Source: Labilibaculum manganireducens
Lineage (GTDB): Bacteria; Bacteroidota; Bacteroidia; Bacteroidales; Marinifilaceae
Length of the DNA stretch: 64,000 bases
Assembly: GCF_002843385.1 (NCBI RefSeq)
Contig: NZ_MVDE01000009.1
Coordinates: 62,001 to 126,000, forward strand
Direction of reading: 5' to 3'
Every line of letters begins with the position of its first letter. Position 1 is the stretch's first letter. A program made the position numbers and the translations under genes. Shown in pieces: positions 1 to 9,508 of this stretch. Under the pieces are notes generated by a model. It was not told where the DNA came from and ran no database searches. It worked only from the letters and a program-made list of their open reading frames with translations.

Positions 1-1
1 A

Positions 2-1063
2 AAGAATGGTCACGAAGAGCCATACAACATTAAATACTGGAGTCTGGGAAATGAAATGGATGGATTTTGGCAGATGGGTCATCTAAATGCTGAAGATTAC
101 AGCAAAAAAGCAAGAGAGGCAGCCAAATTGATGAAACTAACATCTCCGGAAATTAAGCTGATAGCAGCCGGTTCGTCAAATTACCGTCCCAATGCAGATC
201 CCAACGAATGGAACGAAAAAGTACTTCACGAATTGCGTGATGTTATTGATTATTTAGCCTTGCATATGTATGTTGGCAATGTTGAAAACAATTATTACAA
301 TTTCGTTTCCTCTCCTTTAGTTCTGGAAGAACGAACCCGTGTTGTAAAAGGTTTGATTGACCGCGAAATGGAAAATGCAGACCGGGGAAACCGCCCGCCA
401 ATTTATATCGCCTGGGATGAATACAACATTTGGTATCGTGCCCGAGGAGAAGAAACTATGGCAGGTACCAAAGCGCTCGAAGAACGCTACAATTTAGAAG
501 ATGCACTGGTAATTTCTGGCTTTTTAAATGCATTTATCCGGAATGCAGATATCGTGAAAATGGCGAATATGGCACAACTTGTGAACGTTATTGCGCCTAT
601 ATTCACATCCGAAAAAGGAATGTTTAAGCAAACCATCTTCTATCCTATTCAGTTATTTGCCAACAATGTAAAAGGAACCTCTCTGGATGTTCATGTTGAT
701 TGTGAGACGTATGATACCGGCGAATTTTTCATAGGATTGGGCGAATCAACAACCATTCAAAAAGACGTTCCATTTTTGGATGTTTCGGCTACCTATAATA
801 ACGGCGAAGTAATTGTTTGCGTAATGAACCGTAATAAAGACAAGGCAATTACAACAGACTTACTTTGTCAGGAAGGAATTTTTGACGGCGAATTTGAGGT
901 GTACGAAATAAATGGTTCTGACATTAAATCTGAAAATGACTTCGGGAAAACAAGTGTCGAGACAAAGAAAAAGTCTTCTTTAAAAGTGAAGAAAACAGAT
1001 AAAATCACTTACGATTTTCCGGCACATTCTTTTACCATGATAAAAGGCTCGATAGTTAAGTAA
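2..1063 (+). CDS. GH51 alpha-L-arabinofuranosidase, 5' end cut by window edge
   Basis: The reading frame is open from base 2, so only the C-terminal part (about 353 residues) is present; a methionine at base 56 is internal. Two GH51 active-site signatures are visible: the acid/base segment YWSLGNEMDG, with its Glu codon at 53-55, and the nucleophile segment AWDEYNIWYR, with its Glu codon at 419-421. The rest matches the (beta/alpha)8 barrel end and the C-terminal beta-sandwich of the family. GH51 enzymes remove alpha-L-arabinofuranosyl side chains from arabinan or arabinoxylan. Whether it has a signal peptide cannot be seen. A very strong terminator follows. It is clearly different in sequence from the second GH51 at 3087-4619, so the pair may differ in substrate or location. 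Confidence 0.9.
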   Translation, partial: KNGHEEPYNIKYWSLGNEMDGFWQMGHLNAEDYSKKAREAAKLMKLTSPEIKLIAAGSSNYRPNADPNEWNEKVLHELRDVIDYLALHMYVGNVENNYYNFVSSPLVLEERTRVVKGLIDREMENADRGNRPPIYIAWDEYNIWYRARGEETMAGTKALEERYNLEDALVISGFLNAFIRNADIVKMANMAQLVNVIAPIFTSEKGMFKQTIFYPIQLFANNVKGTSLDVHVDCETYDTGEFFIGLGESTTIQKDVPFLDVSATYNNGEVIVCVMNRNKDKAITTDLLCQEGIFDGEFEVYEINGSDIKSENDFGKTSVETKKKSSLKVKKTDKITYDFPAHSFTMIKGSIVK

Positions 1064-1383
1064 ATACATTTGTTCAAAGTTTGTAGTTAGAGATGAGAAT
1101 TAATTCTAATTCTCATCTCTTTTTTTTATGTGTATTTTTGCAACTAATCCTGAACACCGTTCTTTATTTTACATGCAGCAATTTGGCATGGAAAGAATTA
1201 AAAACGGGCATCAATATTTCTATAACAGAGAAGCAAATTCAATCTTTTTAATTAAAAAATTGAATTTGGAGTGCGATCATTGCACCAGCAAATGCAGCAT
1301 TTCCACAAATACAGACATTGAATACTTTAAGAAACCAACTTTAAAATAGAATGCGGAATTTTCTAAATCATTAAATTATAAAA
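1064..1383. other. Gene-free stretch between GH51 and carboxylesterase
   Basis: After the terminator there is an exact TAnnTTTG box (TATTTTTG, 1133-1140), a candidate -10 element for the esterase. This would give a leader of about 235 bases. An AT-rich hairpin lies at 1234-1268: ten outer base pairs and an inner seven, separated by one bulged C. An open frame of 73 codons from 1128 has no recognisable domain and no ribosome binding site, and I do not call it a gene. Confidence 0.5.
1089..1127 (+). terminator. Intrinsic terminator after the first GH51 gene
   Basis: A perfect 14-bp stem (1089-1102 with 1107-1120), a 4-base loop and a run of eight T. It lies 26 bases after the stop codon and ends the arabinofuranosidase transcript. 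Confidence 0.9.
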
Positions 1384-2940
1384 ATGAAAAACTTCAATTA
1401 TTTTACTGCTTTACTGCTCCTGTTTATTACAGGTGCCTGTTCCACACTTCCTCCGGAACAGGTAAAAGTTGAACAAGGTATTGTTCAAGGTACAATGGAA
1501 AACGGACTAAGAGTTTTTAAAGGAATCCCTTTTGCTACACCTCCTGTTGGCGAATTACGTTGGAAATCCCCTCAACCTGCAGAAAAGTGGAAAGGAATTA
1601 AACAAACAACAGAGTATGCACCTGCCCCGATGCAGGGAGTCACCCCAAGTTCAGGGATAAGTGAAGATTGTTTGTACTTAAATGTTTGGACACCCGCAAT
1701 GTCATCCGATGAAAAACTACCGGTATTGGTTTGGATTTATGGCGGCGGATTTAGTTTTGGCACCACCAATGATCCTGCTTGTAATGGTGAAAATCTGGCA
1801 AAAAAAGGTGTGATTGTCGTTAGCATCGCCTACCGTGTTGGCCAATTAGGTTTCTTGGCTCATCCTGAATTAAGTGCAGAGAGCCCTAATCATGTATCGG
1901 GGAATTATGGTTTATTCGATCAGATTGCCGGTTTGAAATGGATACAGAAGAATATAGCCAATTTTGGCGGCGATCCTCAAAAGGTAACCATATTTGGCGA
2001 ATCAGCCGGTGCTATTTCGGTGAGTATGTTGTGTGCTTCTCCATTGGCCAAAGGGCTTTTTAAAGGAGCCATTTCGCAGAGTGGCGGTTCCTTTGGTCCA
2101 AAACGATCAACGACTCAACCGGGAGAAAACATGAAATCACTTCAATTGGCTGAATCGGAAGGTGTTGAATATATGAAAAATATGGAAGCTTCCTCAATTT
2201 CAGACCTGCGCAAGCTACCTGCTGAAAAATTTATTCCAAAAACCTGGACTTTGCCGGGCAGTTGGCCCATTATAGATGGGTATGTAATTCCCGATGACCA
2301 ATACAAACTATACGAAGCGTACAAATACAACGATGTGCCTGTGCTTATTGGTTACAACTCGGACGAAGGTGCCAGCTTTTCTCCGGGAAGAACACCTGAA
2401 GAATATATAGCCAGTGTAAAAAACAGATTTGGACAATTTGCCGATACTTTACTGCAGGTTTATCCGGTAGGAGAACATACCGTTCCAAAATCGGCAAGAG
2501 ACATTTCGCGTGATGCCGCATTTGGGTGGCATACATGGAGTTGGGCACGTTTGCAATCGCAAACCGGAAAATCGAATGTGTATTACTATTATTTCGATCA
2601 GCACCCCAATTATCCAAAAGGTTCCCCCCAGTATGGTTATGGTTCCCCTCACGGACAAGATGTTCGTTACGCCTTTATGAATCTCGATTCTTTAAATCCA
2701 AATACAACCCCATCAGACTTTAAATTATCCGAAGTTATGGGTACTTATTGGACTAACTTTACTAAATATGGAAACCCTAATGGAAAAGGTGTCCCTGAAT
2801 GGCCAACATTCAGTAACGAGCATCCGAATGTGATGTATTTATCTGGATCAAAACCTTTTGTTGGTAATGTTCCCAGTGAAAAACCGCTGCAGGTATTAAA
2901 TGATTATTTTAAATGGCGACGAACCATAGAGTATAAATAG
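1384..2940 (+). CDS. Secreted type-B carboxylesterase (lipoprotein)
   Basis: An alpha/beta hydrolase of the carboxylesterase type B family (518 residues, normal length). The N-terminus is a lipoprotein signal with Cys19 in the sequence ITGACS, so it is probably anchored to the membrane facing the periplasm or cell surface. The catalytic triad is visible: Ser207 in FGESAGA, Glu328 in NSDEG and His423 in SPHGQD. The oxyanion-hole motif YGGGF lies near residues 119-123. Because it sits between two GH51 arabinofuranosidases, it may remove acyl groups (acetyl or feruloyl) from arabinose-substituted hemicellulose. That substrate is inferred from context; the family is broad. The GH51 gene downstream is convergent, with a shared terminator between them. 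Confidence 0.88.
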   Translation: MKNFNYFTALLLLFITGACSTLPPEQVKVEQGIVQGTMENGLRVFKGIPFATPPVGELRWKSPQPAEKWKGIKQTTEYAPAPMQGVTPSSGISEDCLYLNVWTPAMSSDEKLPVLVWIYGGGFSFGTTNDPACNGENLAKKGVIVVSIAYRVGQLGFLAHPELSAESPNHVSGNYGLFDQIAGLKWIQKNIANFGGDPQKVTIFGESAGAISVSMLCASPLAKGLFKGAISQSGGSFGPKRSTTQPGENMKSLQLAESEGVEYMKNMEASSISDLRKLPAEKFIPKTWTLPGSWPIIDGYVIPDDQYKLYEAYKYNDVPVLIGYNSDEGASFSPGRTPEEYIASVKNRFGQFADTLLQVYPVGEHTVPKSARDISRDAAFGWHTWSWARLQSQTGKSNVYYYYFDQHPNYPKGSPQYGYGSPHGQDVRYAFMNLDSLNPNTTPSDFKLSEVMGTYWTNFTKYGNPNGKGVPEWPTFSNEHPNVMYLSGSKPFVGNVPSEKPLQVLNDYFKWRRTIEYK

Positions 2941-3033
2941 CTGTGAAAAATTATTTCCTCAGCTTCGTTCAGAATCACAATTACCTAATCTTTCTGACAC
3001 ACGTTTTTATACACTGAAACAGCGATTCAACAA

Positions 3034-3069
3034 AAAAGGGTGCTGTCACAATTGTGACAGCACCCTTTT
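3034..3069. terminator. Bidirectional terminator between convergent esterase and GH51
   Basis: A perfect 36-base palindrome with GC-rich arms centred on AATT and flanked by A-run and T-run, so it works as an intrinsic terminator on both strands. Confidence 0.9.
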
Positions 3070-3086
3070 GGTATATTGAACTAATT

Positions 3087-4619
3087 CTATTTTAATTGTA
3101 TCAAAACAACTGATTTAGCAGGCAAATCAATGCTAAGTTTTCCATTTTTTGGTTTTTTTACCTCGAACGAATTAATCTTCACTATTTCATCTTTGCCAAA
3201 ATCATTACAATCATTCATATTTTTGCTGGTAATAATCTGTCCTGATGCACTTTTAAATTCTTGTCCGGCCAGTGTAAGATCGATACTTTCCTTCTTGTTT
3301 GGATTTAAATTACAAAAAGTAACAGACACAACACCATCTTTAGTCGAAGCCGAAGCATTTACTGCAGGAATTGACTTCCCGTTAAACTCATAATTTTCAC
3401 ATTTCAAATCTGTAGGAATCAAAGTAGCATCCTGATGCACACTGTACATTTTAAACACATAATAAGTAGGTGTTAACACCATTTCATCCTCTTTGGTTAA
3501 AATAACCGATTGCAGCACATTAACAGCCTGCGCAATATTAGCCATCGCAACACGATCGGCATGATTATTAAAAAGATTCAGGTTAATCCCGGCAACCAAT
3601 GCATCACGAAGCGTGTTTTGCTGATAAAGGAATCCTGGATTTGTACCAGGTTCAACATTAAACCAGTTTCCCCACTCATCTACAATCAATCCAATTTTTT
3701 TCTCAGGATCATATTTGTCCATGATTTTTGAATGTTCCTGAATCAGAGTTTCCATCTTCAAAGTGTTTTTCAAATCAGCAAACCAACCGCTTTCGTCAAA
3801 ATCAGTAGCTGATCCTTTATCTTCCCAACTTGTTGTAAATGTATAACTATGAAGCGAAACACCTTGAACCAAATGGCGGTGGCGGGTTGTTTTCTTCATC
3901 AATACATCCATCCAATTGTAATCATCAACATTAGGTCCGCCAGCAATACGATACAAATTACCACCACAATACGAAGCAAATCGATTGTACAAATCAGCAT
4001 AGTATTCCGGAGTCATATTACCACCGCAACCCCAATTTTCGTTGCCTATTCCCCAAAACTTAACATTCCAAGGCTCCTCTTGTCCGTTTTTCTTTCGTAG
4101 ATCAGTCATCGGACTAATGTTTTTCGAAGTAACATATTCAACCCACTCCGAAGCCTCCTGAACCGTTCCCGATCCAACATTCAAATTAATATATGGTTCC
4201 GCTTTAATCAATTTACAAAAATCAAGAAATTCATGAGTTCCGAAACTATTATCCTCAGTAACTCCTCCCCAATGAATATTCACCATAGAAGGTCTTTGCT
4301 GTCTGGGTCCGATACCGTCTTTCCAATGATATGTATCAGCAAAACAACCACCGGGCCAACGTAATAAAGGAATTTTCATATCCAGAAGCGCGCCAACTAC
4401 ATCTTCCCGAAATCCTTTTACATTCGGAATTTGAGAATCTTCACCAACATAAATCCCACCATAAATGCAATGCCCCAAATGTTCAGCAAAATGCCCGTAG
4501 ATTTCTTTGTTAATTTTTGTTTTTGCAAGATCGGTATGAACCGTCATTGTATTTTGCCCAATCGCACTGAAGCTGATTAAGGAAAAAAGCAAAATTGAAT
4601 AAATTGTATTTTTTTTCAT
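3087..4619 (-). CDS. Secreted GH51 alpha-L-arabinofuranosidase
   Basis: A full-length GH51 enzyme (510 residues). Residues 1-22 form a classical signal peptide ending near AIGQ, so the enzyme is exported, probably to the periplasm. The acid/base Glu194 lies in WGIGNENWG and the nucleophile Glu315 in LIVDEWGNW. The C-terminal part is the usual beta-sandwich. It releases L-arabinofuranose from arabino-oligosaccharides or arabinoxylan. It faces the esterase gene and is followed by a shared terminator. The 585-base region upstream should hold its promoter, but no exact TAnnTTTG box stands out. Confidence 0.93.
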   Translation of the reverse strand: MKKNTIYSILLFSLISFSAIGQNTMTVHTDLAKTKINKEIYGHFAEHLGHCIYGGIYVGEDSQIPNVKGFREDVVGALLDMKIPLLRWPGGCFADTYHWKDGIGPRQQRPSMVNIHWGGVTEDNSFGTHEFLDFCKLIKAEPYINLNVGSGTVQEASEWVEYVTSKNISPMTDLRKKNGQEEPWNVKFWGIGNENWGCGGNMTPEYYADLYNRFASYCGGNLYRIAGGPNVDDYNWMDVLMKKTTRHRHLVQGVSLHSYTFTTSWEDKGSATDFDESGWFADLKNTLKMETLIQEHSKIMDKYDPEKKIGLIVDEWGNWFNVEPGTNPGFLYQQNTLRDALVAGINLNLFNNHADRVAMANIAQAVNVLQSVILTKEDEMVLTPTYYVFKMYSVHQDATLIPTDLKCENYEFNGKSIPAVNASASTKDGVVSVTFCNLNPNKKESIDLTLAGQEFKSASGQIITSKNMNDCNDFGKDEIVKINSFEVKKPKNGKLSIDLPAKSVVLIQLK

Positions 4620-5204
4620 ACGAAAAATATTTAATTAGATATTGGTTTTCAATTAAATAATGAGACTCCATGCATGAGATAAATGAGTTGACATATATTT
4701 TACTTACCACCTCATTTTCATCAGTCATAAAACGCTCATAAATATAATAAAAGTATTTTAGACTTTTTAATTGCAAACGGTAAAAAAACATGTATTATAA
4801 CTCATTAATAAAGCGGGTTACAAACTCTTTAAAAAAAATCTGTCTGCCTTCGTCCGGCATAGTGATAATTTTTATTTTTCATGAAATGATTACATATTCC
4901 GAAATTGATCCAATCCACTGAAAATTAGAAATAAGTATTTAGTTTCAAACTCCAAAAAATAAGAAATTGGTAACAATACAAACAAGAATTAAAATACGAA
5001 CTAAAAAAAATAGCAGGTAAATAAAAAATATCGGAATTATATTAAACCGATACAAAAACACGCTTCTCCCCCGCATCAGCCACAACAAAACATAAACAAC
5101 AACAAACAGCAACTCTTTTTCAATAACATCATCAGCAGCATATTAAAAAAAATGAATATCTTAGGTAGAATAATCAACAGCTGTATTAACACCAAACCAA
5201 TAAT
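4620..5204. other. AT-rich divergent intergenic region
   Basis: 585 bases between the divergent GH51 gene and the hybrid kinase. I see no coding frame worth calling, no strong hairpin and no clear consensus promoter. It is very AT-rich, including a CAACAACAAACAGCAAC-type low-complexity patch near 5090-5115, and presumably holds both promoters. Confidence 0.4.
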
Positions 5205-7601
5205 ATGGACAATTTTTTTAAATTTGCGACACCAATTACCTATTGGCTATTGGTACTAATCTGGTCTTACATCCTTATATTTTATGTCAGAAAAATAAGG
5301 TTACTTGGTAAGTCAGACAAATTATTGAAATTACTTCTTATTGTTTTATCGATTGATGCTTTCCGCACTCTTTTCGAAAGCATCTATTTTGGCGCCTGGT
5401 ATACTTCGCTTTCCGAAATAATTCCAATTGAAATATTCCACTATTTAGCCCAGGCTAAGGTTGTATTTATTCCAAAAATGATAAACCTTATTGCAGCCAT
5501 TGTAATTTTAACTATTCTGATCAAAAAATGGCTGTCGGCAGAAATTGCTTCAAAACAAAAAAATCAAGAAATAATAGCGGATCAATCAAAAAAATTACAC
5601 CAAAAACACGAGGAAACTACACGTGCGAAAGAGCAGTCTATCCAAAGTGAAAAATTCACTCAAATGCTTTTCAGCGAGTCTCCAATTGGTTTGGTGCTAA
5701 CCAAACTTACCGGCGAATTGGTAGAGGTTAATGCCGCATATGCAAATATCATTGGCCGCTCTATAGAAGAAACGCTAAAATTAACGTATTGGGATATTAC
5801 TCCTGAGAAATATACCAGGCAGGAAGAACTGCAATTAGCTTCGCTAGCTAATACCGGAGCTTATGGTCCTTACGAAAAAGAATACATTCACAAGTCGGGA
5901 AAATTAATTCCCATTCGATTGCATGGGAAAATGATTAAGAAAGGTGATCAGGAGCTTATATGGTCGAGTGTTGAAGATATTACCGATAAGAAAATTGCAG
6001 AGACTCTTCTTCAGGAACAAAATGAAGAATATCTGGTTCTTAACGAAGAATATCAAACCCAAAATGAAGAATTGTTATCAGCTATAGAAACAGCAGAAAA
6101 AAGTGAAAAACGTTTTAAAACACTGCACAATGCTTCCTTTGGAGGAATAACCATACACGATAAAGGAATAATTTTAGACTGCAATCAGGGACTTGCTGCC
6201 ATAACCGGCTACTCTACTGAAGAGCTAATTGGAATGAATGGATTGCTGCTGATCGCTGAGCAGGAACGTGAGCTTGTTATGGAAAATATCTTAAGCGAAT
6301 ACGAAACCCCGTATTATAGTATTGGCTTGCGGAAAAATGGAGATGAATACCCGATAAGATTAGAAGCCCGCCAAATTCCATATGGGGAAAAAAATGTTCG
6401 GGTTGTAGAATTTAGAGACATTACAGATCAGAAAAAAACCGAATACGAACTTAAAACAGCAAAAGAAAAGGCTGAAGAAAGTGACCGGCTAAAAACTGAA
6501 TTCATTAATAATATGTCGCATGAAATCCGAACACCGATGAATGGGATTCTCGGATTTTCAGATTTATTAAATGAACAGAATATTACAAATGCGAAAAGAC
6601 AATACTACATCCAAATCATTCAAAGCAGCGGAAATCAGTTACTTCACATTATCGATGATATTCTTGAAATTTCTGCACTTGGAACAAAACAAGTAAAACC
6701 TCAAATAGAGGCATTGTGCCTAAATGAATTCTTATCGGAATTATTCACAATATTCGAAAGAAAGGCAAAAAAAAACCAGACGCCGCTATCTCTAAAGATG
6801 GGACTTCCCAACAGCAAAAGCACCCTGCTCACCGATCCCTATAAACTGAACCGGATCGTTAGTAATTTATTGGAGAATGCATTAAAATTTACGCAAGACG
6901 GATTCATAGAACTGGGATATACTTTGCAGGATGATAAGATCGTAATCTATTTGAAAGATACAGGCATTGGAATACATCCCGAAAAACAAGAGCTTGTTTT
7001 TGAACGATTTTCGCAGGAAGATAAAGAAGTCTCTCAGAATGTTGGAGGTTTAGGGCTGGGTTTATCAATAGCCAAAGAAAACGCAGAACTTTTGGGTGGA
7101 AAAATCACTTTGGAATCGGAAAAAGGGAAAGGGACAACATTTTATGTGAGTCTGCCTTATAAGTCAATAAAACAAACCATAAGTCATACACCAAGCAGTC
7201 CTGTTCCCAACTCAGACAAAACAAGAAACTTTACCATTTTGGTTGCCGAAGACGAAGACGTTAATTTCCTGTTTTTAGAAATTCTTCTTTCCGAGTTTGA
7301 TGACAAATTAACAATCCTTCGCGCAAAAAATGGAAAAGAAGCCTTAGATATTTGTAAAACCAATAATCAGATTGACTTAATTCTTATGGACATTAAAATG
7401 CCGGTAATGAACGGTATCGATGCCACCAAAAAAATAAGACAATTGAAGTACAACCTACCCATTATTGCACAGACAGCATACACAACATCTCAGGAGAAAG
7501 AAGAAGCGATAGCCGCAGGCTGCAACGATTTTATTTCAAAACCGATAAAAAAAGAAAAATTGCTTACTTTAACGAGTAGTTATTTAATGCTAAAAAATTA
7601 A
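5205..7601 (+). CDS. Membrane-bound hybrid histidine kinase (2 PAS, HK, receiver)
   Basis: A 798-residue hybrid sensor kinase. Three hydrophobic segments lie near residues 8-28, 38-60 and 85-110, followed by a coiled coil (115-150). A first PAS domain spans about 150-265, a linker coiled coil 265-300 and a second PAS about 300-412. The HisKA domain has phospho-acceptor His439 in NNMSHEIRTP. The HATPase domain has an N-box (NLLENALKF) and a G-box (GGLGLGLSIA). A C-terminal receiver has phospho-acceptor Asp729 in ILMDIKMPVMNG. No DNA-binding output is present, so phosphate must be passed on or act by protein contacts. No histidine phosphotransfer protein or response regulator is adjacent. The signal is unknown. 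The architecture resembles the kinase at 16447-18402, which has a receiver at both ends. Confidence 0.93.
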   Translation: MDNFFKFATPITYWLLVLIWSYILIFYVRKIRLLGKSDKLLKLLLIVLSIDAFRTLFESIYFGAWYTSLSEIIPIEIFHYLAQAKVVFIPKMINLIAAIVILTILIKKWLSAEIASKQKNQEIIADQSKKLHQKHEETTRAKEQSIQSEKFTQMLFSESPIGLVLTKLTGELVEVNAAYANIIGRSIEETLKLTYWDITPEKYTRQEELQLASLANTGAYGPYEKEYIHKSGKLIPIRLHGKMIKKGDQELIWSSVEDITDKKIAETLLQEQNEEYLVLNEEYQTQNEELLSAIETAEKSEKRFKTLHNASFGGITIHDKGIILDCNQGLAAITGYSTEELIGMNGLLLIAEQERELVMENILSEYETPYYSIGLRKNGDEYPIRLEARQIPYGEKNVRVVEFRDITDQKKTEYELKTAKEKAEESDRLKTEFINNMSHEIRTPMNGILGFSDLLNEQNITNAKRQYYIQIIQSSGNQLLHIIDDILEISALGTKQVKPQIEALCLNEFLSELFTIFERKAKKNQTPLSLKMGLPNSKSTLLTDPYKLNRIVSNLLENALKFTQDGFIELGYTLQDDKIVIYLKDTGIGIHPEKQELVFERFSQEDKEVSQNVGGLGLGLSIAKENAELLGGKITLESEKGKGTTFYVSLPYKSIKQTISHTPSSPVPNSDKTRNFTILVAEDEDVNFLFLEILLSEFDDKLTILRAKNGKEALDICKTNNQIDLILMDIKMPVMNGIDATKKIRQLKYNLPIIAQTAYTTSQEKEEAIAAGCNDFISKPIKKEKLLTLTSSYLMLKN

Positions 7602-7610
7602 TCTTCGAGA

Positions 7611-8507
7611 TTACTCTTCTTCCATTCCCTGCATCATTTTCTGCATTTGGGTCATCATGTCTTTAAAAGAACCTCTCTCGAAGCCGACAGCCTCGGCAGG
7701 CAAAATAAATTTTTCGGCAGGCGGAGTTGTTTTCATAATCCGGGTAATTGCCTGAATCCCCATTTGAGCATCATCCATTGCATCGAGGCGAAAGGTTCTT
7801 ACTTCAACGGGTATTTTCCCTGCCACTAAATCCCATTCGTCCTGCTCGTCCTCATCCATCGAAGGAAAAATTTCAGCCAGTTTCTCCGACATGCTTTTTG
7901 CTTTTTTGGCCAAACCCATATTATCGTCCGAGGCCCAAATTACCATCATCTCCTGCTCATCTTCCAATAAATATTCGCTGCATCGCTGTCCGTATTTAAC
8001 CATCCCGCGTCCGGTTGCTGTAATTTGTTTTGCGGTTTGCGGCTGGTCCTTCATTTCGGGCGGCAAGTCTGCCATCATTTTTTGCATGGCATCACCAACA
8101 CCTTTCTGAATTTCTGCCATATCCTCAGCCGACATCTCGTAAATCTTCTTCTGCGACCATAAAACGTAGTAAATTAGGCCTTTGTTATGATTTAGAATCA
8201 CGGTGGTTTTTCCGTCCTCCTGTGAGGAAGATTCCACCGCAAAGTTATCGCCGTCGATATAAATTGTTGATTTAATAATCTCGATATCCCCGTACTCTTT
8301 TTGAGCCGCATCTCTCAATTTACTTTCGGAAAGCTGAAGAAAAAACCGGGCCTCATCGGCAATATCATCAAACTCCATATCCTCCGGAAGCAATTCGTAG
8401 TTAATGGGAATCTCATATTCTATCTGTTCGATGATGTATTGTGCCTGCAATTTAATGCTGTACAAGCACACAAATCCCATAAGTAAAATCATTTTCAACT
8501 TACTCAT
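7611..8507 (-). CDS. Secreted DUF4412-like protein
   Basis: 298 residues with a signal peptide (about 1-22, ending KLQAQ). The mature part is acidic and methionine-rich, ending in repeated Met/Gln residues (KMMQGMEEE). The layout (a periplasmic beta-rich protein with a YGQRCSEYLL-type segment and a Met-rich tail) resembles DUF4412 proteins of Bacteroidota, whose function is unknown. That family call is from memory and is moderate. The start has a strong Shine-Dalgarno sequence (AAAGGAGA about 6 bases upstream), which is unusual for this phylum. It converges with the hybrid kinase, with only 9 bases between the stops. Confidence 0.7.
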   Translation of the reverse strand: MSKLKMILLMGFVCLYSIKLQAQYIIEQIEYEIPINYELLPEDMEFDDIADEARFFLQLSESKLRDAAQKEYGDIEIIKSTIYIDGDNFAVESSSQEDGKTTVILNHNKGLIYYVLWSQKKIYEMSAEDMAEIQKGVGDAMQKMMADLPPEMKDQPQTAKQITATGRGMVKYGQRCSEYLLEDEQEMMVIWASDDNMGLAKKAKSMSEKLAEIFPSMDEDEQDEWDLVAGKIPVEVRTFRLDAMDDAQMGIQAITRIMKTTPPAEKFILPAEAVGFERGSFKDMMTQMQKMMQGMEEE

Positions 8508-8760
8508 ATCAATCTCCTTTGTATTTAATTTTACAATATTTTTCTTTCCTGATGACGGCTAAAACACTGTCTGCAGCCATTCTCAACAGCCTTGTAAAAG
8601 TAAATCTTATTCGTTGGCAAAACAAAAAAATAAATTGGTCAAAAAAACGCATCAACAACAAGCTGATTTCAAATATTTAAGGACTCCTAAAAATTAATAA
8701 TGCTTATGTTCGGCGGCTTTTGCATGGAGATGCAACAGTGCTTGCCTCTCTTAAGTCAGG

Positions 8761-8822
8761 ATGACATTTATTTCGAATCTGAAACGTCAAAATGACATTC
8801 ATTTCGAATCCTGAGCGCCAAA
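8761..8822. repeat. Two tandem 31-bp imperfect repeats
   Basis: The two units differ at only a few positions. The shared words are ATGACATT, ATTTCGAATC and CAAA. It looks like a relic of the intergenic ATGACATT/TGTCATTC-type repeats also seen in the palindromic element near 18.7 kb. Confidence 0.6.
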
Positions 8823-8966
8823 ATGTCAAGCAAAAAGACTGCCTGTACCATCAAAAAGTTTTTGCCTCAAACACTTGGTTTTATTACATTTACAAAAGAA
8901 TTACACTCCTAATCTTTTCTATCTTGGCATCTGTTTTGATTGGATTATAATGAATCACGATTCGAA

Positions 8967-8974
8967 TACTTTTG
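8967..8974 (+). promoter_or_regulatory. Putative -7 box for hsp20
   Basis: TACTTTTG matches the Bacteroidota TAnnTTTG -7 consensus exactly. Transcription would begin near 8981, leaving a leader of about 50 bases. No good TTTG -33 element lies at 19-20 bases; one occurs 28 bases upstream, so the assignment is tentative. Confidence 0.4.
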
Positions 8975-9030
8975 CAAGTACGTACTTATTTATTTTTGAA
9001 TTAAGAACTGTAAAATTAGGAGGATTTATC

Positions 9031-9474
9031 ATGACACTAGTAAAAAGAAATTCAGACAATCTCTTTCCATCTTTGTTCGACAACTTCTTCTCAAGAGACT
9101 GGATGGATTGGAACAATTCGAACTTTTCGAACACCAACACCACATTACCTGCAGTAAATGTTCGCGAAAACGATAATGAATACATTATTGAAGTAGCTGC
9201 TCCAGGAATGAAAAAGAGTGATTTCAAAATTAATGTGGACAACAATCTGCTTACTATTTCTTCGGAACTAAAAGAAGAAAAGGAAAACAAAGATGGAAAA
9301 TTCTCACGAAGGGAGTTTTGTTATCAGTCGTTTCACAGATCATTTCAATTACCTATCAATTTGGTAAACGGCGATAAAATTTCTGCCAAATACAACGATG
9401 GAATTCTTACCATTCGTCTGCCCAAAAAGGAAGAAGCAAAACCTAAACCTTCAAGAAGTATTTCTATTACCTAA
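9031..9474 (+). CDS. Hsp20-family small heat shock protein
   Basis: A 147-residue ATP-independent holdase chaperone. The N-terminal part is rich in Asn, Phe and Trp (FDNFFSRDWMDW). The alpha-crystallin domain runs from about residue 40 to 135 and includes the EVAAPGMKKSDF strand and the conserved YNDGILTIRLPK end, followed by a short Lys/Pro tail with SRSISIT. I chose the ATG at 9031 because AGGAGG lies 8 bases upstream and the family normally begins with such a segment; the frame is open further upstream but without support. Proteins of this family bind unfolding proteins in the cytoplasm under stress. A small gene follows 34 bases later and is probably cotranscribed. Confidence 0.92.
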   Translation: MTLVKRNSDNLFPSLFDNFFSRDWMDWNNSNFSNTNTTLPAVNVRENDNEYIIEVAAPGMKKSDFKINVDNNLLTISSELKEEKENKDGKFSRREFCYQSFHRSFQLPINLVNGDKISAKYNDGILTIRLPKKEEAKPKPSRSISIT

Positions 9475-9508
9475 AGACAAGAAAAGGAAGAACTAGTTTG
9501 CTTCCCTA

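Larger units (their letters stand above)
8508..9030. other. Intergenic region upstream of hsp20 with a 31-bp tandem repeat
   Basis: Divergent promoter region of 523 bases. It contains two tandem copies of a 31-base unit (8761-8791 and 8792-8822) sharing the core ATTTCGAATC, followed by a partial third start (ATGTCAAG). Nearer the hsp20 gene is a TAnnTTTG box. An open frame of 42 codons at 8552-8680 is Lys/Asn-rich without a ribosome site and looks like chance. Confidence 0.5.

Noticed and set aside
1128-1349. 73-codon open frame after the GH51 terminator
   Set aside because: It starts inside the T tail of the terminator, has no ribosome site or recognisable domain, and its Lys/Asn-rich composition fits an AT-rich non-coding stretch.
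3469-3480. GGTGTTAACACC palindrome resembling the half-sites of the candidate operator
   Set aside because: It lies within the GH51 coding sequence, has no 3-base spacer and is probably chance.
4510-4791. Open frame on the minus strand overlapping the GH51 start
   Set aside because: It overlaps the signal-peptide region of the secreted GH51 in another frame and has an AT-random composition.
8552-8680. 42-codon open frame upstream of hsp20
   Set aside because: Lys/Asn/Ile-rich, with no ribosome site, and it lies in a divergent promoter region.
8875-9030. N-terminal extension of the Hsp20 reading frame
   Set aside because: It needs a TTG start and adds residues unlike the family; the ATG at 9031 has a perfect AGGAGG site.
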